A stretch of DNA of 64,000 bases from a candidate division WOR-3 bacterium. Its GTDB lineage: Bacteria; Hydrothermota; Tepidihabitantia; Tepidihabitantales; Tepidihabitantaceae. The notes under the pieces are model-generated. The model saw only the letters and a program-made list of their open reading frames with translations, ran no database searches and was not told the DNA's origin. The translations under genes and the position numbers were made by a program. The DNA lies in assembly GCA_039801085.1 (NCBI GenBank), contig JBDRTY010000001.1, forward strand, positions 695,538-759,537, given 5' to 3'. Positions 1-9,205 of this stretch are shown here, piece after piece. Position 1 is the stretch's first letter. The number at the start of each line of letters is the position of its first letter.

Positions 1-878
1 ATGATAGCTTGAATGATCTGCTATGGACCGGTTCCTATAACCCCAATCAGGATGAACTCAATGCCGATTTTGCGATTGAAATTGCTCATTCCGGCATTGC
101 CCGGGCATATCTTGATGAATTTAATCAGATGTGGGGTTCATCAGGCGGTCTGCCAGTCCGGGACAGTGCCCGGTTTCACAGCCGGAAGCAGGATGTTTTG
201 ACTGCCCACCGTTTTATGGTTGAAGGTTGCCCAGTATATGTCTATTTTGCACCTCAGGACCGGGTGGTTGATTCCATCACCGACTTAGTCCGACAAGCAC
301 GCCAGGAGGTCTTCTTTGCCATCTTTTCCTTTACCTATCAGTCATTGGGGACGGCGATGATTGAACGCCGGCAGAATGGGATTACGGTCCTAGGCGTCAT
401 TGACAAATCCGGGGCAAATGACCCTGCTTCTCAGTATCCGGTGCTCAAGAGCAGCGGTATCCCGGTACTGATTGATTCGGTGCCGTTCGGCAGCAAGGTC
501 CTGCACGAAAAGGTAATGATCCTTGACCGGTCACGAGTTGTTGCCGGTTCTGCCAACTGGTCCAATAACGCCAATTTCAACAATGACGAGAATGTGCTTT
601 TTATTTTCAGCTCGAATGTTGCCAAGCGGTTCTATCCCGAGCTGATAGTCCGGTATCGGGAAAGTGGGGGGGCACTGCCCCCAGGGATCAGGGAAGGAGA
701 GAAAGAAAGACCGGTGATTCGGTTCTGGCGGGCAAGGAGCAGATTCCGTTCTGCCCTCGGAGACGTTATTTATGATTCTGCAGGCAGAAGAATTGCGCCG
801 GGGGGGATCATGACTTCCGGTTTGTATTTTCAGCTGGCACCGGATAGTGGTAGTTTCCGGCTTGTCTTTCTACATTAG
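1..878 (+). CDS. Phospholipase D-like secreted protein, 5' truncated
   Basis: The frame is open to the left edge (reading from base 3), so the gene starts outside the window. The first visible residues (GSYN..., then an N.D/E region) look like the tail of a first PLD domain. A second PLD half follows, with an HxK(x4)D motif (HEKVMILD) and the usual GSANWS after it. Two such motifs form one active site in PLD-superfamily phosphodiesterases and nucleases. The last ~45 residues (VIYDSAGRRI...GLYFQL) resemble the C-terminal sorting domain of other secreted proteins in this window, so the product is probably exported. Its substrate (nucleic acid or phospholipid) cannot be told from this fragment. 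It ends with TAG. Confidence 0.8.
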   Translation, partial: DSLNDLLWTGSYNPNQDELNADFAIEIAHSGIARAYLDEFNQMWGSSGGLPVRDSARFHSRKQDVLTAHRFMVEGCPVYVYFAPQDRVVDSITDLVRQARQEVFFAIFSFTYQSLGTAMIERRQNGITVLGVIDKSGANDPASQYPVLKSSGIPVLIDSVPFGSKVLHEKVMILDRSRVVAGSANWSNNANFNNDENVLFIFSSNVAKRFYPELIVRYRESGGALPPGIREGEKERPVIRFWRARSRFRSALGDVIYDSAGRRIAPGGIMTSGLYFQLAPDSGSFRLVFLH

Positions 879-979
879 AGTTTGTTAATATTCCGAACAA
901 TTTTCTGCTAAAACTGCTCCGGCAGGACATAGAAAAACATGGTAAACACTGGACCCGAAATGAATGGGGCAAATTAAAT

Positions 980-1007
980 TTGACTTCTCTGCACCCGGAT
1001 ATATAAT
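980..1007 (+). promoter_or_regulatory. Sigma-70-type promoter of the M14 peptidase gene
   Basis: TTGACT at 980-985, a 16-nt spacer, and a perfect TATAAT at 1002-1007. The predicted transcript start near 1014 gives a leader of about 60 nt before the GTG at 1076. Confidence 0.75.
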
Positions 1008-1075
1008 TAATATCAATCTAAATTACGATGGCTCGGTCAAAGTCACCAAGTTTTATAACCAAAAAGGAGTTCAAG

Positions 1076-3334
1076 GTGAGAAATGTCCGTTATTTGATCA
1101 TTGCTGTCGTACTGCTGTCGGCGTTAATTTTTTTCACCCCGGCAGTGCAGGCACGGCAGATGATTGTCCGGGTCGATGTGCCGGACTATCCCACGCTTTA
1201 TCAGCATATTCCCTTCAAGGGAACTTCAGTTGAAATTGCCGGCGCCCAACCCGGTAAGTCCTATGACCTGCTGCTGGATGAAAGTGATCTGCCGCTGGTG
1301 CTCAATTCCGGGCTCAAGTCCACAGTTGTAGTGGCAGACCTTGAGGCACAGAAGCGGGAGGCGATGGCGTTCGGATTTTACTGCTCCTACGATTCGCTCG
1401 TATCGATTATGCGTAACTGGGCAGCAAATTATCCCTCGATCTGCCGGCTGGAGTCAATCGGTCAGACTTATCAGGGGCGCTGGATTTACGGAGTCAAAAT
1501 TTCAGATAATGTGCATCTGGATGAGGATGAGCCCGAGGTACTGCTGGAGGCGATGCACCATTCCCGGGAATGGGCAACACCGCAGGCGGCAAGGTATTTT
1601 GCTGATACGATTCTGCGAAACTACACAACCAATCCCGCTTTTCAGAATTTTGTGGACAATCACGAGCTTTGGGTTTTCCCGGTTATAAATGTTGACGGTT
1701 ATGTCTATGACTATCCCAGCCAGCGCAGCTGGCGCAAGAACCGTCAGCCCTACGGTTCGGCAATCGGCTGTGATCCGAACCGGGATTACAACGGTGCCTG
1801 CAATGGTTCCAGAATGGCAGACTGGGGAGCGCTAGTTCCTGGTTCACGGTCTTCACACCTGCCTTCGGATGAAACATTCATGGGCGGATATGGTGCTTGG
1901 GGTTATGAGGTGAATGCTTTGTGTAACTTCTTTAAACAGCGGACATTTCTGGCGGATATTTCTCTGCATTCATATTCTGAACTGGTGCTCTGGCCCTATG
2001 GAAATGGCGAGACACCACCGGACAATAATATCTTTGTCAGCCTTGGTCAGAGGATGGCACAGCAGATGCAGAAGCTCTCCGGAGGAACTTATACCCCCGA
2101 GCCTTCAAGTGAGCTTTACCCGACTGCCGGCGGTTCAATCGACTGGATGTATGGCTGGGCACGGCATATTGGCGGTTTTCCCTGTCTTTCCTATGTCTTT
2201 GAAATCGGGACAGCATTCTATCAGCAGACGAGCCAGCTGGATGCGATTCAGCGCGAGGTGTTCAAGGGTATCTGGTATCTCTTTACCCGTGCGGACTCAA
2301 TTGGTGAGGTGTTGGAAGGTATGGTGCCCAGACCGATTCTGGCGGTGATGGATTCAAATTCTACCGGCACATTTACTGTGCACTGGACTCCGATTCGACC
2401 TGAGCACAATCATCCGGAGAAGTGGGAGCTGGAGGAGCTGAGCGGTTTGAGTGTTGTGGCCGAGGATTTTGAGTCCGGTTCTGCCCGCTGGATCCTGCAG
2501 GGTGCTTCACTGTCAACAACACAGAAGCATGCTGGTAATTACAGTGTGTCACTGGGGACGGGAAACAACATTTCTAATTATGCGATGACCGCTGATCCTT
2601 ATCCGGTTCAGCCCGGTGACAGTGTGATTTACTGGATCTGGTATAATACCGAAGCAAACTATGATGTGGTGGTGACCGAAGTATCGCTGGAAGGCAAGGA
2701 GTGGATTCAGCTGCACAATCGTTATGACGGCAATTCCGGGGGGTGGCTACGTAAGGCTTATTCACTTGACCCATGGGCAGGAAAATCGGTCTACATCCGG
2801 TTCCGGTATATGACGGATGATAATACATTGGGCAGCGGGGTGTATGTTGACGATGTTTATCCGGTGCCGTCATTTGCCAGTCGCCGGCTGATTGCCAGTA
2901 ATATTACCGATACGATGTATGAGGTTACGGTTGCTGAACCCGGTCAATACTGGTATCGGGTACGGGGTTATAATTCCCCTTGGGGCTGGGGTGATTACGG
3001 ACCGCTGGAGGATATTATCGTCACCGGCACCGGTGTGACAAGCGAGCCGGGTAAATCTATGAAAACCAGTTTGATGGTCGTCGGGCCAAATCCCGCACGC
3101 AACGGAGTGTGGTTCGAAGTGACGCTGGCAAATACCAGCAGTGCTGAATTGACAGTATTTGATGCCACCGGTAGAGCGGTGAGAACTATCTTTACTGGTA
3201 ATATCCCTGCGGGTGAACATCGTTTTAGGTGGAATGAGACTGATGATCATGGTAAAAGGGTGCCGGCCGGAGTTTACTTCTGCCGGCTGAGTTCCGACCG
3301 GACGCTGACCCAGAGGGTAGTGCTCAGTCGATAA
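1076..3334 (+). CDS. Secreted M14-family zinc carboxypeptidase with C-terminal sorting domain
   Basis: This is an extracellular metallocarboxypeptidase of about 752 residues. The GTG at 1076 is chosen because AGGAG (1065-1069) sits 6 nt upstream and the protein then opens with a clean signal peptide (VRNVRYLI...VQA); an ATG at 1028 is in frame but lacks a site. Zinc ligands are H162 and E165 (HSRE) and H298 (SLHSY), with catalytic E376 (FEIG). A DPNRDY segment matches the substrate-binding Asn-Arg of the family. After the catalytic domain comes a jelly-roll domain like those in immune-inhibitor-A-type peptidases (VVAEDFESG... to VYVDDVYPV). The last ~70 residues (LTVFDATGRAVRTI...PAGVYFCRL) are a FlgD-Ig/type IX-like sorting domain. 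It stands alone between its own promoter and terminator. Confidence 0.93.
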   Translation: MRNVRYLIIAVVLLSALIFFTPAVQARQMIVRVDVPDYPTLYQHIPFKGTSVEIAGAQPGKSYDLLLDESDLPLVLNSGLKSTVVVADLEAQKREAMAFGFYCSYDSLVSIMRNWAANYPSICRLESIGQTYQGRWIYGVKISDNVHLDEDEPEVLLEAMHHSREWATPQAARYFADTILRNYTTNPAFQNFVDNHELWVFPVINVDGYVYDYPSQRSWRKNRQPYGSAIGCDPNRDYNGACNGSRMADWGALVPGSRSSHLPSDETFMGGYGAWGYEVNALCNFFKQRTFLADISLHSYSELVLWPYGNGETPPDNNIFVSLGQRMAQQMQKLSGGTYTPEPSSELYPTAGGSIDWMYGWARHIGGFPCLSYVFEIGTAFYQQTSQLDAIQREVFKGIWYLFTRADSIGEVLEGMVPRPILAVMDSNSTGTFTVHWTPIRPEHNHPEKWELEELSGLSVVAEDFESGSARWILQGASLSTTQKHAGNYSVSLGTGNNISNYAMTADPYPVQPGDSVIYWIWYNTEANYDVVVTEVSLEGKEWIQLHNRYDGNSGGWLRKAYSLDPWAGKSVYIRFRYMTDDNTLGSGVYVDDVYPVPSFASRRLIASNITDTMYEVTVAEPGQYWYRVRGYNSPWGWGDYGPLEDIIVTGTGVTSEPGKSMKTSLMVVGPNPARNGVWFEVTLANTSSAELTVFDATGRAVRTIFTGNIPAGEHRFRWNETDDHGKRVPAGVYFCRLSSDRTLTQRVVLSR

Positions 3335-3352
3335 ACAGCTGTTGAAAGTCCG

Positions 3353-3390
3353 GGGTGCTGCTGTAGTATCGGTGGCACCCTTTTATTTTA
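3353..3390 (+). terminator. Rho-independent terminator of the M14 gene
   Basis: GGGTGCTGC (3353-3361) pairs with GTGGCACCC (3372-3380), nine pairs including two G-T wobbles, around a 10-nt loop. TTTTATTTTA follows directly. It lies 18 nt after the peptidase stop. Confidence 0.75.
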
Positions 3391-3512
3391 ATCTCAATTG
3401 TATTTAATGTTGACTGGTCCAGTGCTATGCCGTGGAGGGAAGGAATACTGGTGACAAGTTCCCTGAGTGTACTGAAGTGAGCTGATTTAATTATTCACAC
3501 CCGGCCAAAGGG

Positions 3513-3725
3513 TTAGACACTACGTTCAGAGCGGAAGCAGTAGTCGCCATTGACATCAGGTCTAAATTTTCGCCGCGACTGCACGCTGGAATATCCGACT
3601 TTCCAGCCGGAAGGAACCTTCATTCCAAAGTTGATTTCGCGGACGACAATCTTATCCGGGTTGGCGGGATGCAAACAGATATTCACTGTGGCGGCAGGAT
3701 GCTGATCAGCAAAAATCGGCGGCAA
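3513..3725 (-). CDS. Small hypothetical protein (about 70 aa)
   Basis: This short open frame follows the TtcA-like gene on the same strand, 17 nt after its stop. I do not recognise it. The sequence looks protein-like (LHPANPDKIVVREINFGM, then PSGWKVGYSSV), with no membrane segment or signal peptide. The only in-frame start is TTG at 3725, behind a weak GAAGG. The frame is open a little further upstream, so a start inside the ttcA end is possible. It could be a downstream member of the ttcA transcript or a chance ORF. Confidence 0.35.
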   Translation of the reverse strand: MPPIFADQHPAATVNICLHPANPDKIVVREINFGMKVPSGWKVGYSSVQSRRKFRPDVNGDYCFRSERSV

Positions 3726-3742
3726 TTCACCTTCGCTTAAGT

Positions 3743-4480
3743 TTAATGCCGGGAAAGTTTGCCGTCAACAGCATTGTTCCCGGGTAAATATGCTGGTTTG
3801 ATGTTATTGATGCCCCAGAAAAGGTTGGTTTTAATACGGGGATTACGGCGGGCGAGTCGATTGAGAAAACGACGGATTACAATCCGGGTGCTCTTTTTCT
3901 GATAGGGACAATGGTTGCGGACCGGCCGGATGCCGGCGCTTTTCAGGCGGGCGTGAATCATTTCTTCAGTGAAGTAATAGAGTGGTCGGATAATGGTCAG
4001 CGCACCGCCGAAGAGTGGCTGGGCGGGGAGAATGGTGCTGGCAGATGCGGTAAAGAGCAGATTTAAGAGAAAGGTTTCATTCACATCCTCTAGGTGATGT
4101 CCCAGTGCAACTTTTGTGCAATTGAGTTCTGCCGCGGTCTGAAACAGCGCCTTGCGTCGTTCCCGGGCACAGAAGAAACAGGAGTCAGAGTGTGTCTGCC
4201 GGAGTTTCTGGGGCACATCAATCTGTTTAACTATGCAGTTAAGTCCAAGCCGGGTGCAGATTTTTTCGATTCTTGCGGTTTTCCAGTCCGGAAAGCCGGG
4301 GTGGATGTGAACCGGCAGAAGCTGCCAGTTCAACTGGTGGCGGCGATTGTAACCTACGAGTGTCAGGAGCAGACACAGGCTGTCTGCTCCTCCAGAAACT
4401 CCAATGACCACCCGTTCATTATCTTTGAGCAGCTGGTTGATGGGCAGAGCCCGGCGCAGAAGCCGTTCTGCCGGTTTCAT
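3743..4480 (-). CDS. ttcA: TtcA/TilS-family PP-loop tRNA-modifying protein
   Basis: The product is 245 residues. It has an N-type ATP pyrophosphatase loop SGGADS (29-34). It also has the iron-sulfur cysteines that define the TtcA group: CFFC (C101, C104) followed by RERR, and a third cysteine C191 in HCP. TtcA enzymes bind a [4Fe-4S] cluster and convert cytidine 32 of tRNA to 2-thiocytidine after adenylation. The RPL.Y..E segment after residue 165 is also typical. The start codon overlaps the stop of the upstream phosphohexomutase by 4 nt, so the two are translationally coupled. Other TtcA-like proteins thiolate other positions, so the target base is uncertain. Confidence 0.8.
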   Translation of the reverse strand: MKPAERLLRRALPINQLLKDNERVVIGVSGGADSLCLLLTLVGYNRRHQLNWQLLPVHIHPGFPDWKTARIEKICTRLGLNCIVKQIDVPQKLRQTHSDSCFFCARERRKALFQTAAELNCTKVALGHHLEDVNETFLLNLLFTASASTILPAQPLFGGALTIIRPLYYFTEEMIHARLKSAGIRPVRNHCPYQKKSTRIVIRRFLNRLARRNPRIKTNLFWGINNIKPAYLPGNNAVDGKLSRH

Positions 4481-5874
4481 CGTTGAGTATCAGATTTTTC
4501 GCACTCTGAGAGAGCTATTTCCGGAAACTGGCGAAGCTGTTCAAAGAAAAGTTCCTTAATCTGCTTTAGCCGTTCCGGCGTGCGGGCTTCAAATCTCAGC
4601 ACCAGAATTGGCTGAGTATTAGATGCACGTACTAAGCCCCAGCCGTCGTCAAATACCACCCGGGCACCATCAATATCAATTACCTGATAGTCCTTCCGGA
4701 AATGATCCTGCAATTTCTTGACGATCTGGAATTTGAGCCGGTCGGCATCCGGGCTCGCAATCCGGACCCGAATTTCCGGAGTGGCATAGTAATAAGGGAT
4801 TTCTGCTGTCAACTGGGAAAGAGATTTGCCTGTGGTGCTAAGAATCTGAAGGAGGCGGAGGGAGGCGAAGATGGCATCATCATAGCCGTAATACTCTTCG
4901 GCAAAGAACATGTGGCCTGACATTTCGCCAGCAATCAGTGCTCCCTCTTCCTTCATTTTCGCCTTGATCAGGGAGTGACCGGTTTTCCACATTACAGGAA
5001 TACCGCCAAGTGACTGTATATATTCCACCAGCCCCTGAGAGCATTTGACTTCAAACACGATTCTGGCACCAGGATGCCGGGTGAGAATGTCACGGGCAAA
5101 GATTGCCAGTAGCCGGTCGCCGTAGATCGTATTTCCTGTTTCATCAATTGCACCAATACGGTCAGCGTCACCGTCGTAGCCGAATCCGCAGTCGGCACCG
5201 GTTTTCCGCACTAGGCTGATCGCCTGTTCAAGATACTGGGGCACGGTCGGATCGGGAACATGGGCGGGAAATGCGCCATCCGGAGTCAGATTGATGAATA
5301 TCGGCTGAAGCGGATAGCCGCTGACCAGTCGTTCAAGCAGCACGCCGGCGGTACCGTTGCCCGGGTCAAATACCACCTTGAGAGGACGGGTAATTTTTAC
5401 CTTCTGGTGACACAGCTGGATATAGGCGGGAATGACATCGGTTTCGTCGATTTGTCCTCTGCCCGTGCGGAATCTGTCTGTTTCAATCAACCGGCGCAGC
5501 TCCTGGATTTCCTCGCCGTAAATCGTAGTCTTGTGCAGAGCAATTTTGAAGCCATTTTCATCCGGCGGATTATGGCTGGCGGTGATCATGATTCCTGCGT
5601 TGATGTTCAGATGGAAGCAGGAGAAGTAAAACACCGGGGTGGGCACAATACCGATTTTTACTACGTCTACCCCTGTAGCGGTCAGACCCGCAACCAGCGT
5701 TTTTTCAATTCGCGGACCCGAAAGTCGAACATCACGACCAATGATGCACTGATATACACCCTGGGACTGAATATAAGTGCCGTATGCCTGACCCAATCTG
5801 TAAACCACCTCATCGGTGAGGTCACGATCGGCAATACCACGGATGTCGTATTCCCGAAAAATTGCTGGGTTCAT
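4477..5874 (-). CDS. Phosphomannomutase/phosphoglucomutase
   Basis: This alpha-D-phosphohexomutase of 465 residues interconverts hexose 1- and 6-phosphates for sugar-nucleotide and polysaccharide synthesis. The phosphoserine loop TASHNPP is at S100. The metal loop DGDADR lies near residue 240, the sugar-binding GEMSGH near 315, and the phosphate-binding RASNTQP near the C-terminus. Length and N-terminus (FREYDIRG) match the bacterial AlgC/ManB type. The ATG at 5874 has no Shine-Dalgarno sequence; an AT-rich TATATT lies 5 nt upstream, so a leaderless start is possible, although no convincing -35 is visible. It is coupled to the TtcA-like gene by a 4-nt overlap. Which sugar is preferred cannot be decided here. 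Confidence 0.93.
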   Translation of the reverse strand: MNPAIFREYDIRGIADRDLTDEVVYRLGQAYGTYIQSQGVYQCIIGRDVRLSGPRIEKTLVAGLTATGVDVVKIGIVPTPVFYFSCFHLNINAGIMITASHNPPDENGFKIALHKTTIYGEEIQELRRLIETDRFRTGRGQIDETDVIPAYIQLCHQKVKITRPLKVVFDPGNGTAGVLLERLVSGYPLQPIFINLTPDGAFPAHVPDPTVPQYLEQAISLVRKTGADCGFGYDGDADRIGAIDETGNTIYGDRLLAIFARDILTRHPGARIVFEVKCSQGLVEYIQSLGGIPVMWKTGHSLIKAKMKEEGALIAGEMSGHMFFAEEYYGYDDAIFASLRLLQILSTTGKSLSQLTAEIPYYYATPEIRVRIASPDADRLKFQIVKKLQDHFRKDYQVIDIDGARVVFDDGWGLVRASNTQPILVLRFEARTPERLKQIKELFFEQLRQFPEIALSECEKSDTQR

Positions 5875-5912
5875 ACTATAATATAACTATAACTACAAAT
5901 CAGCCAGAGTGC

Positions 5913-5942
5913 AAAAAAAACAGGAGGCGGAACGCCTCCTGT
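5913..5942 (-). terminator. Rho-independent terminator after the TRL lipoprotein gene
   Basis: A perfect 10-bp stem, ACAGGAGGCG (5920-5929) with CGCCTCCTGT (5933-5942), encloses a 3-nt loop. Eight A residues on the plus strand (5913-5920) are a U-tract for leftward transcription. It separates the lipoprotein gene from the phosphohexomutase. Confidence 0.85.
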
Positions 5943-5963
5943 GAGAATGTATTAGGTAGCAGG

Positions 5964-6296
5964 TTACTCGCCGTAGACGATGATGGTGTAGGTTGACCAC
6001 AAACCAAGGATGCTCGTTACCTCCTGGTCAATATGGTGCACTTTGCTGATCCCGCCCTGCTTCATAGCTGCTTCAAGGCTGGCGTCACCGGTGGCAATTA
6101 TGCCAAGAATATTGGTCGCAGTAACCTTGCTGACCTTGGCAGCCTGAGTTGCGGTCGGTCCGTAGTAGGCAACCGCTTCCGCCGGGGTCCGTACCGAGGT
6201 GTAAAGAGTACCTACGGTGTAGAATCCCGGGATGCAGCCAGTAAGTATGGTCAGGCAGACAACCGGGATGATTCCCAGCAGTAACGCCTTTCTCAT
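5964..6296 (-). CDS. TRL-family small lipoprotein
   Basis: The ATG at 6296 is preceded by a near-perfect AAAAGGAGGT, so I choose it over an in-frame start at 6383. The 110-residue product has a lipoprotein signal peptide with LTGC and modified Cys21. The mature part carries the pattern of the TRL-like family (PF13146): AT..LGIIATGDAS, then A.KQGGISKVHHID, ending SILGLWSTYTIIVYG. Members are small envelope lipoproteins of unknown function. It has its own promoter and a strong terminator, so it is monocistronic and probably well expressed. Confidence 0.85.
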   Translation of the reverse strand: MRKALLLGIIPVVCLTILTGCIPGFYTVGTLYTSVRTPAEAVAYYGPTATQAAKVSKVTATNILGIIATGDASLEAAMKQGGISKVHHIDQEVTSILGLWSTYTIIVYGE

Positions 6297-6354
6297 AAGT
6301 ACCTCCTTTTGTTTTTCTGCCCCCGATGGCAGAGTTTGCCGCTGCATACGGCAA

Positions 6355-6383
6355 AGTTTAACAATCGGATGAATATATGTCAA
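6355..6383 (-). promoter_or_regulatory. Promoter of the TRL lipoprotein gene
   Basis: On the minus strand TTGACA (6383-6378), a 17-nt spacer, and TAAACT (6360-6355). It lies just beyond the fusA stop and gives a leader of about 50 nt that includes the strong ribosome-binding site. Confidence 0.7.
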
Positions 6384-6398
6384 GGAAAATCAGAGTTT

Positions 6399-8477
6399 TC
6401 AGGAAGGCTTAGTGCTGAAAAGAGGGTAGAGGCGGATGCGCGTTGCCTCGTCAACCGGGCTGAAGCGCTTGAACTGCATTGAGTGGCTTGCCCGGCCCTG
6501 AGTCAGGGAACGAAGCGTGGTAGCATAGCCAAAGGTATTGACAAGTGGAATTTCAGCGGTGATAATCTGGTGTCCTTTGACCGGTTCAAGATGAATGATT
6601 TTCCCGCCCCGGGCATTGATATCCCCCAGGACGTTGCCGAGATATGCCTCGGGAGTAACTACCTCCAGTTCCATTATCGGCTCCAGGAATGTAGGGTGAG
6701 CGAGGAGAAAGGCTTCGCGGAATGCCTGAGTAGCTGCCAGTTTGAAGTCGACATCAGTTGAATCCACCTCATGATAGGCGCCATCAATAATCCGCACACG
6801 GGTATTGATGATCGGATAGCCGGCAAGAACGCCGGATTCGAATGATTCTTCGATTGCCTGTTCAATTGCGGGAATAAACTGCTTGGGGATTGTTCCTTCG
6901 CGGATTTCGTTTACAATCCAGTTGCCATCCTTGGACGGTTCCAGTGTGAGTTTGACGACAGCAAAGTGCCCCCGGCCTCCGGTCTGGCGGATGAACCGGC
7001 TCTCGTAAGTGGCAACAGTAGTAATTGTTTCCCGGTAGGACACCTGAGGTTTACCGGAATGAACTTCAACGCGATAATCGCGGGCAAGCCGGTCGAGAAG
7101 AATTTCCAGATGAAGTTCGCCCATGCCGGACAGGATCAGCTGACCGGTTTCCTCATCGGTTTTGACTTTGAAGGTCGGATCTTCAAGCGACATCGTTTCC
7201 AGTGCAGCATGAAGTCGGTCCTCGTCGGCGCGGGTTTTGGGTTCGATAGCGAGGAAGACTACCGGTTCCGGCGATTTGATCGGTTCAAAGGCGATCGGAT
7301 GCGAGAGGTCGGCAAGTGTTTGGCCGGTTTTACTTTCTTTAAGACCGATCACGGCTCCAATTTCACCAGCAGCGAGGGAATTTACCTCTTCCACCCGGTT
7401 GGCGTGCATGACTGCCAGACGCAGAATCCGTACCCGCTTCATCTCTGGAATCATCATGACTACATCACCGGTTTCAACTCTGCCGGAATATACCCGTATA
7501 TATGAGAGCATTCCCCGCTGGGGGTCAAAGGTGAGTTTGAAAACCAGTGCCGAAAATGGTGCCGAGGGGTCGGCAGGACGGATTTCTTCTTTGTTCGTTT
7601 TGGGATTAATGCCCTTGGCAGGCGGTATGTCCAGGGGCGAAGGGAGATAATCGACGATGCCGTCAAGTAATTTCTGGATGCCCTTGTTCCGGAATGCGGT
7701 ACCACAGAATACGGGCACGATTTTCATTCCCAGAGTGCCTTTCCGGATTGCTGTCTTAATATCCTGCGGGGTGATTTCTTCACTGCGGAGATACTTGTCC
7801 AGAAGTGTTTCATCAAATGTTGTCAGGATATCAAGCAGTTGATGGCGGTATTCTTCCATTTCGGCAATACGTTCTAGAGGTACGGGAAATGTTTTGTAAG
7901 TTGCTCCGAGGTCATCACTCTGCCAGACACAGGCTTCCTGAGTGATGAGGTCAATCACACCGGTGAACTGATCTTCAATTCCGATTGGCAGCTGAACCGG
8001 TAGAGGAATCTGTTCAAATTTTTCTCTCATCATTTTCACTACGCGGTAAAAGTCAGCTCCGACCCGGTCAAGTTTGTTAACGAAGGCAATCCGGGGTACC
8101 CGATAGCGATCCGCTTGGCGCCATACAGTTTCGGTCTGAGGTTCTACACCACCAACGCCGCAGAGAATGATAATGGCGCCATCTAGGACTTTGAGTGAGC
8201 GTTCAACTTCAATCGTAAAATCTACATGGCCCGGGGTATCAATGATGTTGATCCGGTGGTCAAGCCAGTTGACACTGGTCGCTGCGGCTGTAATTGTGAT
8301 ACCCCGTTCCCGTTCCTGAATCATCCAGTCCATCTGAGTCGTGCCTTCGTCAATTTCGCCCATGCGGTGAATCCTGCCCGTATAATAAAGGATCCGTTCG
8401 GTCGTAGTTGTTTTGCCGGCATCGATATGTGCAGCGATTCCGATATTCCGGATGCGTTTCAGGTCGTAATGTGCCAT
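6399..8477 (-). CDS. fusA: Elongation factor G
   Basis: The translational GTPase that drives ribosome translocation, 692 residues, the normal length. G1 is HIDAGKTT (17-24), G3 DTPGH (80-84), and G4 NKLD (134-137). The switch region ERERGITI and the domain IV/V sequences near the end are intact. It is not next to rpsL, rpsG or tuf, unlike the classical str operon. The ATG at 8477 has no Shine-Dalgarno sequence and lies 8 nt from a candidate -10 box, so the mRNA may be leaderless. Whether this is the only EF-G or a paralog cannot be seen from one window. Confidence 0.97.
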   Translation of the reverse strand: MAHYDLKRIRNIGIAAHIDAGKTTTTERILYYTGRIHRMGEIDEGTTQMDWMIQERERGITITAAATSVNWLDHRINIIDTPGHVDFTIEVERSLKVLDGAIIILCGVGGVEPQTETVWRQADRYRVPRIAFVNKLDRVGADFYRVVKMMREKFEQIPLPVQLPIGIEDQFTGVIDLITQEACVWQSDDLGATYKTFPVPLERIAEMEEYRHQLLDILTTFDETLLDKYLRSEEITPQDIKTAIRKGTLGMKIVPVFCGTAFRNKGIQKLLDGIVDYLPSPLDIPPAKGINPKTNKEEIRPADPSAPFSALVFKLTFDPQRGMLSYIRVYSGRVETGDVVMMIPEMKRVRILRLAVMHANRVEEVNSLAAGEIGAVIGLKESKTGQTLADLSHPIAFEPIKSPEPVVFLAIEPKTRADEDRLHAALETMSLEDPTFKVKTDEETGQLILSGMGELHLEILLDRLARDYRVEVHSGKPQVSYRETITTVATYESRFIRQTGGRGHFAVVKLTLEPSKDGNWIVNEIREGTIPKQFIPAIEQAIEESFESGVLAGYPIINTRVRIIDGAYHEVDSTDVDFKLAATQAFREAFLLAHPTFLEPIMELEVVTPEAYLGNVLGDINARGGKIIHLEPVKGHQIITAEIPLVNTFGYATTLRSLTQGRASHSMQFKRFSPVDEATRIRLYPLFSTKPS

Positions 8478-8485
8478 AAATTATT

Positions 8486-8513
8486 ATGGTAATTCAATCT
8501 TACAACCGGTCAA
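8486..8513 (-). promoter_or_regulatory. Candidate promoter of fusA
   Basis: On the minus strand TTGACC (8513-8508), a 16-nt spacer, and TACCAT (8491-8486), then 8 nt to the ATG. The -10 matches the consensus at only four of six positions, but the spacing fits the other promoters in the window. Confidence 0.5.
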
Positions 8514-8560
8514 GCTTAAAAAGCTACGGTTAATGACAGCATGGCAGGTTAAATTGCGGT

Positions 8561-9205
8561 TTATTTTATGAGTCCGAGCCAGTCGCCGAGCAGGAACTGC
8601 AGTCTGCCGATAAATAGCGATATACGAGCCATGACCGTATAACCGAATGAAGCGCCGAATCCGATCATGATGAAGATGATGCCTGCATAAGTCAGAGGTT
8701 TTAGCAGTCCTTTGCGTTCAGTAGAAAAGAAGAAGTAACTGATGGTGGCGATGACACCCAGGAGAATGATAACTGCCCAGAGCCCGGATTGCCAGTTGGC
8801 AAAACTGGCACGGGTGATGATTGTTGCCTTCAGTTGTCGGATGATTTCTCCCGAGACGGCGCGCGGGATCGATGCTCCGCTGGCATAACCCAGCACAATG
8901 GCAATCGGAATTCGGACAAGCCAGGAGATACGGGGAATGAATCGGGTGAAGTAGAGTGCACCGATGATGGCAATGGCGATGAGCCAGATTTTAGTGGAGA
9001 GAGGGGTGGAGGATGATCCCACCCGGTCAAACAAGCTGGGAACAAGGATGCGGTGCCAATAAAATGTAATTGCATAACCATTGGCGATACCGACATAAAG
9101 ATGCTCGGCAAAACGGTAGAACGGATTTTCTCGGTAGAGGAATGAGAAAATCGCCAAGGTCAGAATGGCGGCAATCCAGACCCATGGATCGGTGCTGGGG
9201 GTCAT
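8561..9205 (-). CDS. Polytopic membrane protein of the four-gene operon (fourth gene)
   Basis: I do not recognise a family. The 214-residue product is very hydrophobic, with about six membrane segments: near residues 9-25, 70-90, 95-112, 142-160, 170-190 and around 195. A charged stretch (YRENPFYRFAEHLY) follows the first helix. There is no signal peptide cleavage site and no catalytic motif. Its start overlaps the stop of the preceding gene by 4 nt. It is the last gene of the cluster that begins at 11855. It is probably an integral subunit of a complex with the other three products. Confidence 0.8.
   Translation of the reverse strand: MTPSTDPWVWIAAILTLAIFSFLYRENPFYRFAEHLYVGIANGYAITFYWHRILVPSLFDRVGSSSTPLSTKIWLIAIAIIGALYFTRFIPRISWLVRIPIAIVLGYASGASIPRAVSGEIIRQLKATIITRASFANWQSGLWAVIILLGVIATISYFFFSTERKGLLKPLTYAGIIFIMIGFGASFGYTVMARISLFIGRLQFLLGDWLGLIK

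Noticed and set aside
964-1233. An 89-codon ORF before the M14 peptidase
   Set aside because: It lies across the leader and signal-peptide region in another frame with no ribosome-binding site.
3335-3512. Coding sequence between the M14 gene and the small ORF
   Set aside because: No open frame of useful length; only the terminator is supported.
5260-5886. A 208-codon plus-strand ORF antisense to the phosphohexomutase
   Set aside because: It is a shadow of a well-supported gene with all motifs; the antisense frame has no recognisable sequence.
6966-7505. A 179-codon ORF antisense to fusA
   Set aside because: EF-G is intact on the minus strand; the other frame is low-complexity antisense.
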